DNA from: an uncultured Chlorobiaceae bacterium
GTDB taxonomy: Bacteria > Bacteroidota > Chlorobiia > Chlorobiales > Chlorobiaceae
DNA: 40,075 nt
Reading direction: 5' to 3'
Assembly (NCBI GenBank): GCA_903887845.1
Contig: CAISRC010000090.1
Location: forward strand, 1 to 40,075
A program made the position numbers and the translations under genes. The stretch's first letter is position 1. The number at the start of each line of letters is the position of its first letter. Under the pieces are notes generated by a model. That model saw nothing but the letters and a program-made list of their open reading frames with translations, made no database searches and was not told where the DNA came from. Positions 27,703 through 37,375 of this stretch are shown piece by piece.

Positions 27703-30700
27703 ATGAAGAACACTTTTCACGTTATCTGGTTAAACACCAAAGATTCCTTTATTATCGCTGCCGTTGTCACACAATCATTGCTTGCTGGAACAAGAGCTTT
27801 TGCTTTACCTGCCGACGGGCAAGTCGCTGCCGGGCAGGCCACCATCAGTACGCCATCATCTACGACAATGCAGATAGGACAGGAGAGCAACCATGCTGTC
27901 ATCAACTGGAACTCTTTCGGTATCGGCAAGGGGGAAGCCGTCAACATTATTCAACCTGAATGCCAGTCCACCCTGCTCAACCGGGTATCAGGTAACGATC
28001 CTTCATCAATTTTCGGGACACTCACAGCAAACGGCAGGGTCTTTCTGGTAAACCCCAACGGCATTCTGTTTGCCCCCGGCGCAAGCGTGAACGTCGGTGG
28101 ACTGGTGGCTTCGACGCTCGCCATCAACGACAACGACTTTCTTGGCGGAAAATACACATTTTTTCAGAACGGCGGAACAACATCAGTTATAAACCAGGGT
28201 TACTTGAAAGGCGGCTTCATCGCTCTGCTCGGAAACAATACGACAAACACGGGAAGCATTATCACAACCAAAGGTTCAACCGGCCTCGGTGCCGGATCTG
28301 GAATTACCCTTGGTCTGGATGCTTGCGGCCTGGTATCAATAAAGGTTGACCAGAGTGAATATAACGCCCGGATCACGAACAACGGAGTCGTAGAAGCTGA
28401 CGGGGGAGCTGTCATAATAACTGCTTCTGCTGCCAATGAGCTGCTGGGCTCGGTGGTGAATAACAGTGGCAAGATACGTGCAAGCAGCATAACAGAACGA
28501 GATGGCAAAATCGTCATCGAAGGAGACGCCATCATCAACACTGGTACGATAAGCTCTTCCGTCATCAACGCCAGTGCAAATAATTTTGTCGATTCTGGCA
28601 CATGGAATGCCGACGACATCAACAGGGGTGGCGCCATAAGCATTAATGCGACAGGCAGCATCGAACAAACCGCCACCAGCCTTATGACTGCTGATGGCAG
28701 CAGTGGCGGCAGTATCAGCATCCAGGCAGGAGAAAAACTGTACCTCTCCGGTACCATCAGTACAAACGGCAGCTCGATACAAGGAGGCCAGATCACCATC
28801 ACTGCGCCACAAACACTTCTTGCAGGCGCCTGCGTATCGGCTGATGGCCAGACAGGAGGAGGCAGCATCCTTATTGGTGGTGGCTGGCAAGGCAAAGACG
28901 CCTTGCTTGCCAACGCAACAAACACCGTTATTACAAAAAGCAGCAGGCTGAACGCCAACGCTCTTGACAACGGCAACGGCGGCACTGTTGTGGTCTGGTC
29001 GGAGCAGTCAACCGCTTTCGCTGGCGCTATTGAAGCGAAGGGAGGAACAAACAGCGGCAACGGGGGAAAGGTCGAAGTATCTGGACATGAAAACCTTGCC
29101 ATGAGCGGACAGATCACCATGACCTCACCATACGGCGAAAACGGACTGCTGCTGATTGATCCACGGAACATCACTATTGACGCTACAACAACGAACACTC
29201 TCTTCTCTCTCATTTCGCTGTCTGATGCCAATCCGGCAGAAGGTGACCAGCATGGCTCCGGCAACATCGTCGAACTTCTGAACGGCAATATTATTGTTGC
29301 CAGCCCTCTGGATGATTTTGTCGCAACCGATGCCGGAGCGGTCAGACTCTATAAACCCGACGGCACACTGCTTTCAATGCTGAGCGGTTCAAGTGCCAAT
29401 GATCTTGTTGGTGAAAAAGTGTCCGCCCTGACGGGCAATAACAACGCCGTCACCATAACACGAAAATGGTCGAACACTGGTGTAGGTGGTGTCGGAGCCG
29501 TAACCTGGATTGATGGCACTACGGGTGTCAGTGGAATCGTTGCCGAAACGAACAGCCTTATCGGTTCTGCGCTCAATGATGGCGCTCTCTCTACTCTGAC
29601 AACGCTAACAAACGGAAACTACGTGGTCTGCTCCCCATCCTGGGATAATGGCTCTGTTGTTGATGCAGGAGCCGTAACCTGGGGAAATGGAACAACAGGA
29701 ACTGCCGGGGTGATAAGCGCAGCCAACAGCCTGGTCGGTTCAAAGACAAGTGATGGGGTTTCATCCAAAGTAACCGCATTGACAAACGGCAACTACGTTG
29801 CGTCGTCATTGCTTTGGGACAATGGGTCTACAACCAACGTAGGCGCAGTAACCTGGGGGAATGGACTCAGCGGCACCGTCGGCGTAATAAGCGCAGCCAA
29901 CAGCCTCATTGGCTCCAAAGGCGGAGATAATGTCGGCGCCGTCACTGCCTTGGCGAACGGAAACTACGTGGTAAATTCGCCTCTCTGGAATGGCAGCACT
30001 ACTGATGCTGGAGCTGTGACCTGGGGAAATGGGCTTGGTGGCACGGTAGGAACAATCAATGCATCCAACAGTCTGGTTGGTTCTACAGCAAGTGACAAAG
30101 TTGGTTCGGCGATAACCGCACTATCCAACGGTAATTACGTTATTAACTCGCCGATGTGGGATAATGGAACAACCATCGACGCAGGGGCGGTGACCTGGGG
30201 GAATGGAGACGGGGGAACTTTCGGGTTGGTCAGTACAGCCAACAGCCTGATCGGTTCGTCGGCCAATGACGGTTTATCATCAACGGTGATGGCCCTGGCA
30301 AACGGAAACTATGTTGCAGGTTTTCCCAATTGGGACAATGGTATGATGGTGAATGCCGGTGCTGTAACGTGGGGAGATGGCACAAGAGGCACTGTCGGAA
30401 CGATAGGTATAACCAACAGCCTGGTCGGTTCGTCAGCCAATGATGGCATATCCTACACCATGGCAGCCCTGTCAAACGGAAACTATGTCATAGGCTCACC
30501 ACATTGGGACAACGGAACTGCCCTTGACGTGGGAGCGGTAACCTGGGGAAATGGGGGTGGAGGCACCATAGGGACTATAAGCGTAGCCAACAGCCTCATT
30601 GGTTCTGCCACAAATGACGGCTCTGTTTATAACATAATAGCTCTATCAAATGGCAACTACGTGATTGGGTCTCCCAATTGGGACAATGGCGCTGCCACTG

Positions 30701-33700
30701 AAGCAGGCGCTGTGACTTGGGGAAATGGAGACGGGGGAACTTTCGGAACAATAAGCATAGCAAACAGCCTGGTTGGATCAATAAAAAATGACTTTATCGG
30801 ATCAGATAACTCCAGCTCAAACAAAATAACAGCCCTGACAAATGGTAATTACGTTATCTCCTCCAGCGCATGGGACAAGGGATCTGTCGTCAATGCAGGG
30901 GCCGTAACCTGGGGAGACGGGCTTGGCGGCACGGTGGGAGAGATAAGCGCTGCCAACAGTCTGGTCGGTTCTAAAACCGGTGATCAGGCAGGCGCAATAA
31001 CGGTAGCACTGCCAAACGGCAATTATGTGACGGGCTCATCAACTATGGACAATGGTTCTCTTTCCAATGCAGGATCCGTTACCATGGGAAATGGAGACAG
31101 CGGCCTCGTCGGTGCGGTCAGCACAGCTAACAGCCTTATGGGCTCCAGCAAAGATGATCAACTGAGTTCCGGCGGCATTACACCTCTCAAGGTCGGCAGC
31201 ATGAACGGCAGTTTCGTTGTCAGTTCCATGAACTGGTCAAATAATACCGGCAAAGTGGAGATTCTGACATCTCAAGCTGTACAGGAGTCTTTGCTGCAAG
31301 AAGATTATACATCCAGCCCAGGCACAGACAACACCTTTACTCCAAACCAGATTACAAAGCTGCTCAATGCCGGTGACAATGTCATGCTGAAGGCCAACAA
31401 CAACCTCACCGTCAATTCAGCCATCGTCACTGAAAACCCCGTTGGTAATGGCGGTAATCTTGATCTTTATGCAGGACAAAGCATACTGATCAATGCCAAT
31501 ATCACGACTGACAGCGGAAACCTGACACTTGTTTCCAATGATACGCAGGCAAACGGTGTCGCTGATGCCTGGCGATCGGCAGGTATCGCTGTCATCACCA
31601 TGGCTGCCGGAACTTCAATCAACGCCGGAACAGGTAACGTGACCATCGAACTTCGGGATGGGGCAGGAAACACTAATAGTGAGAGTGGTGACATCACTCT
31701 GCGCACTATCTCTGCTGGCAGCATCAGCGCAGTGAACTACGGGACAACGGCTGGATCAGGCATCACACTCGCTTCGGGCACTCTTGCGGCAATCACAAAC
31801 AGCGGCAACAGCATCGTTCTGGCCGGCAAAGATTTCAACAACAGCGCGGGTGTAATACTCTCAACTGCCGGAACAGCACGATGGCTGGTCTATTCAGCAA
31901 ACCCAGCCTCAACCATCAAAGGCTCCCTGACATCTGACTTCCGTCACTACAACGCAACTTACACAAACGATGCCCCTGTCAAGGTGAGCGAATCCGGCAA
32001 CGGGTTCATCTACTCTTGTGTTCCAGGCCAGCTTTCCGTCAACATGACACTTGCAAGCGGCAAAAGCTACAGTTATTACGGAGATCAGCCAGATGCCACA
32101 TACAGTTATACCCTGACGGGGTTTTCAGATAATGAGGATAATGCTGAAAATATCGGCTTGACGGGCACCATGATAGTGAGTGGTCTTCCAACAACTGCTT
32201 CAAATACAGGCAATTACACTATTAACTATGCCAGTGGTTTATCAAGCAGCAGCGGTTTCACCTTTGCTGCGGGCAATGGACTCCCCTATACCGTTAAACC
32301 CCTGCCGATTGATATTTCCGCTGATGATCAGGACAAAACCTATGATGAAAATGACCCGCCCTTGACATGGGATACTGAAACCCAAAGTAACGGACGCGGT
32401 CTTCTTGCCGGCGACATTTTCAGCGGCGAACTGGCCCGAGTGCCGGGAGAAGATGTCGGCAGCTATGCGATCACCCTGAACACACTGAACAACAGTAACT
32501 ATGCCATCAACTATACAGGTGCCAACCTGACTATCAATCCGCGCCCGATTACTTTGAGTGCCAGGAATGCAAGTACGATCTATGGGGAGAGGGATCCTGC
32601 ACTGGAGGTTACCATCACCAACGGCAGCCTCGGCAGTATTACTGTAAGTGATGCGTTGACCGATGTCACGGGCATCCTGAGTCGGCAGACAGGTTCCAAT
32701 GCAGGCAGTTATGACATCAACCTCGGCTCAGGAAGCAAGGCTGGCAACTACAACATCAGCTTTGTTACCGACAACAATGCCTTCTCTATTACCCAGAGAC
32801 CAATCAATATTTCAGCAGGTGCACTAAACAAAACCTATGGTGACGCCGATCCGACACTCACCTGGTCAGCCGAAGAGCAAAGCAGCGGACGCGGTCTTCT
32901 TGCGGGTGACAGTTTCAGCGGCGAGCTCAGCCGGGCAGAAGGAGAAAATGTGAGCAATTACGCCATCGTCCTGAATACACTGAATAACAGCAACTACGCG
33001 ATCAACTACACTGGCGCAAGGCTGACCATCAATCCGCGGCCCCTGACGTTGATGGCCAAAGCAGCGAGCACAACCTATGGTGAACCGGATCCTGCGCTGG
33101 CGGTCACCATCACCAGCGGCAGTCTCGGCAGTGTAACAGTGAGTGACGCATTGAGCGACATCACCGGCCTTTTGAGTCGGCAGAGTGGATCTAATGTCGG
33201 CAGTTACGATATCAACCTTGGTTCTGGAAGCAAGGCCGGCAACTACGACATTACCTTTGTGACCGACAATAATGCTTACTCAATCACCAAACGCCCGATA
33301 AACATTTCGGCCAATGCTCTCAGCAAAATTTACGGTGACGTCGATCCGATGATGACCTGGCAAGCTGAAGCTCAAAGCAGCACCCAACAGGCGCTCAGCC
33401 TGAATCAAACATTCTATACAGCCAGTGAGATCTATCTCAATCCAGACTACACTCCCGGCATGATCTCACAAACATCTGAACCTGTGAAAACCGCCGCCGA
33501 TTTGCTATCCATAACAAACGACCGGAATGACGGCGAGAAGACAACAATAGAATCCGAACTCACTTTCGCAAACCGATCCGGAAACACCTCTAATGGCAGT
33601 TTTATTGCTGTCAGCGGGATAGAAGTGCCTGAACCTGCAGAAAAATTCTTCATCTTTTCCTTACCAGAGAGCATGTTCAATCACAGCAATCCAGATGCTG

Positions 33701-33888
33701 TAATCTCTCTTGAAGTAGCCTCGGTTAATGGCTCATCAATACCGTCATGGATGTCGTTTGATCCTGAACGGAAGATCATAAGCGGAACACCACCAAAAGA
33801 GGCCGCAGGAGAATATCGGGTTGAACTTATCGCCAAGGACCAGTTTGGAGGCGAAGTACTGACAGTGGTACTGATCAAAGTCGGATAA
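27703..33888 (+). CDS. Two-partner secretion exoprotein (TpsA, filamentous-haemagglutinin type) with repeat regions
   Basis: The 2061-residue protein has an extended signal peptide (cleavage probably near TRAFA, about residue 35) and a TPS secretion domain at residues 40-270 with NWNSFGIGKGEAVNI, GRVFLVNPNGILFAPG and GGLVAST. Residues 270-520 are Gly/Asn-rich beta-helix sequence. Residues 560-1160 hold ten 58-residue repeats built on NGNYV..S..WDNG and GAVTWGNG..G, resembling FG-GAP/integrin-type propeller blades. A second beta-helix part (1190-1430) ends with RWLVYS. Then come MBG-type domains (YGD.DP..TW) to about 1895, and a C-terminal cadherin-like domain (about 1960-2061, with IPSWMSFD and ISGTPP). 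TpsB recognises the N-terminal domain and exports the protein to the cell surface, probably as an adhesin. tpsB follows after six bases. Confidence 0.9.
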   Translation: MKNTFHVIWLNTKDSFIIAAVVTQSLLAGTRAFALPADGQVAAGQATISTPSSTTMQIGQESNHAVINWNSFGIGKGEAVNIIQPECQSTLLNRVSGNDPSSIFGTLTANGRVFLVNPNGILFAPGASVNVGGLVASTLAINDNDFLGGKYTFFQNGGTTSVINQGYLKGGFIALLGNNTTNTGSIITTKGSTGLGAGSGITLGLDACGLVSIKVDQSEYNARITNNGVVEADGGAVIITASAANELLGSVVNNSGKIRASSITERDGKIVIEGDAIINTGTISSSVINASANNFVDSGTWNADDINRGGAISINATGSIEQTATSLMTADGSSGGSISIQAGEKLYLSGTISTNGSSIQGGQITITAPQTLLAGACVSADGQTGGGSILIGGGWQGKDALLANATNTVITKSSRLNANALDNGNGGTVVVWSEQSTAFAGAIEAKGGTNSGNGGKVEVSGHENLAMSGQITMTSPYGENGLLLIDPRNITIDATTTNTLFSLISLSDANPAEGDQHGSGNIVELLNGNIIVASPLDDFVATDAGAVRLYKPDGTLLSMLSGSSANDLVGEKVSALTGNNNAVTITRKWSNTGVGGVGAVTWIDGTTGVSGIVAETNSLIGSALNDGALSTLTTLTNGNYVVCSPSWDNGSVVDAGAVTWGNGTTGTAGVISAANSLVGSKTSDGVSSKVTALTNGNYVASSLLWDNGSTTNVGAVTWGNGLSGTVGVISAANSLIGSKGGDNVGAVTALANGNYVVNSPLWNGSTTDAGAVTWGNGLGGTVGTINASNSLVGSTASDKVGSAITALSNGNYVINSPMWDNGTTIDAGAVTWGNGDGGTFGLVSTANSLIGSSANDGLSSTVMALANGNYVAGFPNWDNGMMVNAGAVTWGDGTRGTVGTIGITNSLVGSSANDGISYTMAALSNGNYVIGSPHWDNGTALDVGAVTWGNGGGGTIGTISVANSLIGSATNDGSVYNIIALSNGNYVIGSPNWDNGAATEAGAVTWGNGDGGTFGTISIANSLVGSIKNDFIGSDNSSSNKITALTNGNYVISSSAWDKGSVVNAGAVTWGDGLGGTVGEISAANSLVGSKTGDQAGAITVALPNGNYVTGSSTMDNGSLSNAGSVTMGNGDSGLVGAVSTANSLMGSSKDDQLSSGGITPLKVGSMNGSFVVSSMNWSNNTGKVEILTSQAVQESLLQEDYTSSPGTDNTFTPNQITKLLNAGDNVMLKANNNLTVNSAIVTENPVGNGGNLDLYAGQSILINANITTDSGNLTLVSNDTQANGVADAWRSAGIAVITMAAGTSINAGTGNVTIELRDGAGNTNSESGDITLRTISAGSISAVNYGTTAGSGITLASGTLAAITNSGNSIVLAGKDFNNSAGVILSTAGTARWLVYSANPASTIKGSLTSDFRHYNATYTNDAPVKVSESGNGFIYSCVPGQLSVNMTLASGKSYSYYGDQPDATYSYTLTGFSDNEDNAENIGLTGTMIVSGLPTTASNTGNYTINYASGLSSSSGFTFAAGNGLPYTVKPLPIDISADDQDKTYDENDPPLTWDTETQSNGRGLLAGDIFSGELARVPGEDVGSYAITLNTLNNSNYAINYTGANLTINPRPITLSARNASTIYGERDPALEVTITNGSLGSITVSDALTDVTGILSRQTGSNAGSYDINLGSGSKAGNYNISFVTDNNAFSITQRPINISAGALNKTYGDADPTLTWSAEEQSSGRGLLAGDSFSGELSRAEGENVSNYAIVLNTLNNSNYAINYTGARLTINPRPLTLMAKAASTTYGEPDPALAVTITSGSLGSVTVSDALSDITGLLSRQSGSNVGSYDINLGSGSKAGNYDITFVTDNNAYSITKRPINISANALSKIYGDVDPMMTWQAEAQSSTQQALSLNQTFYTASEIYLNPDYTPGMISQTSEPVKTAADLLSITNDRNDGEKTTIESELTFANRSGNTSNGSFIAVSGIEVPEPAEKFFIFSLPESMFNHSNPDAVISLEVASVNGSSIPSWMSFDPERKIISGTPPKEAAGEYRVELIAKDQFGGEVLTVVLIKVG
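29400..31220 (+). repeat. Ten in-frame 58-codon repeats inside tpsA
   Basis: The Val codon of the GAVTW core occurs at 29500, 29674, 29848, 30016, 30190, 30364, 30538, 30712, 30904 and 31078. Seven of the nine spacings are exactly 174 bases (58 codons); the others are 168 and 192. The consensus is roughly LxNGNYVxxSPxWDNG, then AGAVTWGNG, then GTxGxISxANSLVGS. The last copy is degenerate (GSVTM) and half copies flank the array (GAVRLYKPDG, GKVEILTS). Confidence 0.95.
32300..33381 (+). repeat. 495-bp tandem duplication of paired MBG-type domains inside tpsA
   Basis: Matching sites are exactly 495 bases apart: GGACGCGGT at 32392 and 32887, the SYDINLGSGSK segment at 32704 and 33199, and GGTGACG at 32839 and 33334. 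A third copy begins in register and stops matching after CAAAGCAGC at 33373-33381 (second copy 32878-32886), where unrelated sequence takes over. Each unit holds two different domains of about 80 residues. Confidence 0.9.
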
Positions 33889-33894
33889 ATAAAA

Positions 33895-35604
33895 TTGAAA
33901 AATACAGCCTGTTGTATGACGGCATCATTGAACATACTTCCCTTCATCTTAGCCTTTACGGCCAGCACCACTTTCGCGGCTAATCTGCCTGATGCTGGCC
34001 AACTTCTCAAGGAAAGTACTCCCAGGCCATCGTTTGTGCCTCAGCACGCTTTACCTGATCATCAGAAACAAATTAGCCAGGGGAAACAACATCAAAGTAC
34101 AACTCGCATTACAGTTACAGGCTTTACCTTTACCGGTAACACCCTTTTTTCCGACAGTGAGCTTTCTACGCTCATGGCTGATTATAAAGGACAGGAACTG
34201 ACGCTCACCGAGCTGGATCATGCAGCCTTAACAATCACCAATGCCTATCGAAAAAAAGGATATTTTCTTGCATCCGTCTTTTTCCCCCCTCAAACACTGA
34301 CCCCCGGCACACCTCTTGTCATTGAAGTTATGGAAGGCGTCCTTGAAACGATACGCGTTGAAACCAACCCTGCTGTTACAAGAACACAGAAAGCTCTTTT
34401 GGAATATTATGCCAAGCAGGTGCCCTCCGACCAGCCTCTTGAAAATGGATCCCTTACCTCCATGGTCATGAAAACCAATGAACTGCCCAATATCTCTTCA
34501 CGTATCCTGCTGGAACCAGGCTCAAGACCCGGCACAACAAAAGCAACCCTTGAAGTCATCGAAGGCAAACCCTACGCCTTCTCAGTGAACATTGACAACT
34601 ATGGAAACGAAGCAACAGGCGCTAATCACTTCGGCGGCTGTATGGAACTTTTTTCTCCTCTGCATCTTGGTGATCATTTAACCCTGCGCATACAGACATC
34701 AACAATCGGAGAGCTGCAGAATGTGCAAACAGGCTATACAATACCAGTCACTCCGTACGGAACAAAAATGGGATTTAACTACAACTACGTCACTTATCAG
34801 ATGGGCGGATTATTCAAGACATTAAATGCTTACGGCGATGCCCACAACATCTGCTTTTCCCTAACCCAGCCAATCATACGAAACAGAAATCTTATCCTGA
34901 ATGCAACATTTGCCGGAGAAGGTAAAATATTGGACGATCGAATTGAAAGTGCACAATACAGTAATCAACGACTTTCGGCATCTTGTCAGACAGGGCTTAC
35001 CGGCATACAGATGGATAACATACTTGGTGGAGGCTCCACCTCCCTCTCCCTTGGTTTTATCAGAGGACAATTGGGTCTCAATGATGCCGAAACGCTTTCA
35101 AGAGACCAATCATCAAACGGATTGCACACCAATGGAGGTTATGCCAAGTTTAACATGAGTCTTGCCCGTACCCAGACAATTTCTCATGGCTGGACTCTTT
35201 ATGCCGGGGCTTATGGGCAATGGAGCAATAAAAACCTGAACAGCTCAGAACAACTCTCACTGACTGGACCCAGCGCGGTACGTGCTTGGCAAACAAGTGA
35301 GTCCTGCGCCGATCAAGGTTTTATTGCAACCGCTGAACTGCGCTATCTTTTTGACTCAACAGGGGAACTTCCAGGCAAACTGGAACTCTCCGCGTTTGTT
35401 GACCATGGTTATGCGACACTTCATAACACCCCCCTTCCCGATGCAGGCAATAACACCAGCAACCTGATCGGAGCTGGATTTGGGGTAAAATGGTTTGTTG
35501 CCAAAAACTATAGCCTGCAGTCGACAGCCGCATGGAAAATTTCAGGCGCAAGTTCTCCAGCCGAAATTCCCATGGTATATGCGCAGGCAATAAAAAGTTT
35601 TTAG
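33895..35604 (+). CDS. TpsB outer-membrane transporter (ShlB/FhaC/HecB family)
   Basis: The 569-residue protein has a signal peptide (cleavage near TFAA), then a POTRA domain (about residues 65-145: TRITVTGFTFTGNTLFSDSELSTL, RKKGYFLASVFFPPQ) and a second periplasmic segment, followed by the C-terminal beta-barrel with the conserved SVNIDNYGNEATG and a final Phe. It secretes the upstream TpsA protein through the outer membrane. The start given is a TTG six bases after the tpsA stop, which provides a Lys-containing signal peptide; an ATG at 33916 (MTASLNIL) is an alternative. The close spacing shows co-transcription with tpsA. Confidence 0.92.
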   Translation: MKNTACCMTASLNILPFILAFTASTTFAANLPDAGQLLKESTPRPSFVPQHALPDHQKQISQGKQHQSTTRITVTGFTFTGNTLFSDSELSTLMADYKGQELTLTELDHAALTITNAYRKKGYFLASVFFPPQTLTPGTPLVIEVMEGVLETIRVETNPAVTRTQKALLEYYAKQVPSDQPLENGSLTSMVMKTNELPNISSRILLEPGSRPGTTKATLEVIEGKPYAFSVNIDNYGNEATGANHFGGCMELFSPLHLGDHLTLRIQTSTIGELQNVQTGYTIPVTPYGTKMGFNYNYVTYQMGGLFKTLNAYGDAHNICFSLTQPIIRNRNLILNATFAGEGKILDDRIESAQYSNQRLSASCQTGLTGIQMDNILGGGSTSLSLGFIRGQLGLNDAETLSRDQSSNGLHTNGGYAKFNMSLARTQTISHGWTLYAGAYGQWSNKNLNSSEQLSLTGPSAVRAWQTSESCADQGFIATAELRYLFDSTGELPGKLELSAFVDHGYATLHNTPLPDAGNNTSNLIGAGFGVKWFVAKNYSLQSTAAWKISGASSPAEIPMVYAQAIKSF

Positions 35605-35741
35605 CGAAATATTGTTTGGGGTTGAGCACCTGGCGGCACTATTGACAAGAAAACAGAAATTCGTGAAACAGTAATTTTTTGCGTACACTTTGCTTGCCAC
35701 TGCCGACAAGGGAAACCGGTAACGACAATCATTGTAAACCC

Positions 35742-36170
35742 ATGCGTATTTCACGAAAAATAGAGATCGATTACGGCCATACACTTCCAAACAGCTTTTC
35801 TTTCTGTAATCAACTGCACGGCCATCGTGGGGTGATTGTCGCCACCATTGAAGGTGAGCTGATTAAGCGCAAGAATGACAGTGAAGAGGGAATGGTGATG
35901 GATTTCAAGTTTTTAAAAGAGATCATGCTGGAGCACATTCACGACAAACTTGATCATGGATTCGCGGTATGGAAAAATGATCATGAAGATCTTGACTTCA
36001 TCATGAAACGCAATTCAAGGGTTCTGGTGACTGATGAACCCCCAACGGCTGAATGCCTTGCCAAATGGGCGTTTAACCAGATCCAGCCTCATTTACCTGA
36101 AGGCGTAAAGCTTAAACGGCTTCGCTGGTATGAGACGCCAAACAATTGGGCGGAGTCTGACGGGAACTAA
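35742..36170 (+). CDS. queD: 6-pyruvoyl/6-carboxy-tetrahydropterin synthase homologue (PTPS/QueD family)
   Basis: The 142-residue protein has the family zinc ligands: the His of YGHTLPN and HGH in CNQLHGHRG, with the catalytic Cys four residues before HGH. PTAECLAKW and RWYETPNNWAE carry the conserved pterin-binding Glu residues. It acts on 7,8-dihydroneopterin triphosphate, either towards queuosine (QueD) or biopterin (PTPS). The nearby sepiapterin reductase gene at 37376 makes a biopterin role plausible; motif alone does not decide. The ATG at 35742 (MRISRKIEIDYG) is the conserved start. The gene is alone between tpsB and radC, same strand. Confidence 0.83.
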   Translation: MRISRKIEIDYGHTLPNSFSFCNQLHGHRGVIVATIEGELIKRKNDSEEGMVMDFKFLKEIMLEHIHDKLDHGFAVWKNDHEDLDFIMKRNSRVLVTDEPPTAECLAKWAFNQIQPHLPEGVKLKRLRWYETPNNWAESDGN

Positions 36171-36234
36171 AAATACGCTCTATTTACAATGATAAAATTG
36201 CGATTATTCGGCGATTTCAATAAAAACAGAAAAA

Positions 36235-36903
36235 ATGCGTCTTCATGATTTTGACCCAGAAAACCGACCAAGAGAGAGGTTTCTCAGCAGCGGACCATCC
36301 TCACTTAGTCCGGCCGAACTGTTGGCAATCATCCTGCGTTTCGGCTCAAGAAAACTCAATATTGTTGACACCTGTAACGAAATTATTGCAAGGTTTACTC
36401 TGGAAAAGCTTGTCAATATAACCATCGGGGAACTTCAGGAGATTGAGGGTATCGGAGAGACCAAAGCCATGCAAATTGTAGCTATCTTTGAATTGAACAA
36501 GCGGTTGCACTACACCCGGAACAACAATAAAAAAATCCAGACGGCACGAGATATTTTTGAATACATGGCAGGCCGCATCCCTGATGAAACAAAAGAACAC
36601 CTCTTCGTCCTGCACCTGAACACCAAAAATCAGATCATTAAAACTGAACTCGTTTCTGTAGGAACGCTTAACGCCGCCCTCATTCATCCAAGAGAGGTGT
36701 TCAAGGCTGCAATAAAGGAAAGCTCACATGCCATTATACTCGTGCACAACCACCCTTCCGGCGACGTTGAGCCAAGCAATGCTGACAAACAGGTCACCAA
36801 CCTCCTCAAACAAGCAAGTTCCGTTATCCAGATCGACCTGCTTGACCATGTCATTATTGGTAAAACGGAATGGTTCAGCTTTAGGGAAAGCTCCCTGCTC
36901 TAA
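36235..36903 (+). CDS. radC: DNA repair protein RadC (JAMM/MPN+ family)
   Basis: The 222-residue protein has an N-terminal helix-hairpin-helix-like part ([30 protein letters not shown]) and a C-terminal JAMM metalloprotease-like domain with the metal motif [16 protein letters not shown]. The family was named for a repair phenotype later traced to another gene, and its real function is unsettled. Length and motifs are normal. It converges on the cold-shock gene with nine bases between the two stops. Confidence 0.92.
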   Translation: MRLHDFDPENRPRERFLSSGPSSLSPAELLAIILRFGSRKLNIVDTCNEIIARFTLEKLVNITIGELQEIEGIGETKAMQIVAIFELNKRLHYTRNNNKKIQTARDIFEYMAGRIPDETKEHLFVLHLNTKNQIIKTELVSVGTLNAALIHPREVFKAAIKESSHAIILVHNHPSGDVEPSNADKQVTNLLKQASSVIQIDLLDHVIIGKTEWFSFRESSLL

Positions 36904-36912
36904 CAACAATCT

Positions 36913-37167
36913 CTAAGCGAACGAGACCTGAACTGGCTGAACATTTGCTGATCCGCTCTGAAAAATCTCACGAACATTCTTTGCCTGCAATCCTTTTCCG
37001 GTTTTGTCGAGCTCAAAATCCACTTCAGCATCTGGATTCAGTACCTTGAAACTTTTTTCCGACTGGATCGCCGAAAAATGAACAAAAATATCCTCTCCTC
37101 CATCGGGATTCAGAAGAAAACCATAGCCCTTTTTACCATCAAACCATTTAACTTTAGTAATAGCCAT
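36913..37167 (-). CDS. Cold-shock domain protein (CspA family)
   Basis: The 84-residue protein is a single cold-shock domain that binds RNA or single-stranded DNA. The RNP1 motif (KGYGFL) and RNP2 motif (DIFVHFSAI) are intact, in the order KVKWFDGKKGYGFL then GGEDIFVHF. A short C-terminal tail after VREIF is extra to the usual 65-70 residues. The ATG at 37167 (MAITKVKW) is chosen; a frame seven residues longer has no support. Confidence 0.92.
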   Translation of the reverse strand: MAITKVKWFDGKKGYGFLLNPDGGEDIFVHFSAIQSEKSFKVLNPDAEVDFELDKTGKGLQAKNVREIFQSGSANVQPVQVSFA

Positions 37168-37375
37168 GATAAACACAGAATTCACCATTTTTCAAAAAGA
37201 GCAAAGCGACATGAGAATGACGCCCTTGCGGCTTATTTACCCATGAAATATATATTTTTTCTCAAAATTCTCACACATTACCGCATATTACACAATCATA
37301 TTACATCACACACGCAATCCAAAAGAAAGCAAGCGTTTTTCGTATACATAAAAACAGCTCCCCATCTTTATTAAA

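Noticed and set aside
28200-29288. A 362-codon minus-strand ORF opposite tpsA
   Set aside because: It is the antisense shadow of repetitive Gly/Asn/Thr coding sequence, has low-complexity Pro/Ser/Leu composition and no domain, while the plus strand shows a clear TPS protein.
29400-31220. CRISPR array or DNA-level satellite
   Set aside because: The 174-base period is protein-coding, in frame, with synonymous variation between copies and no short identical repeats with spacers.
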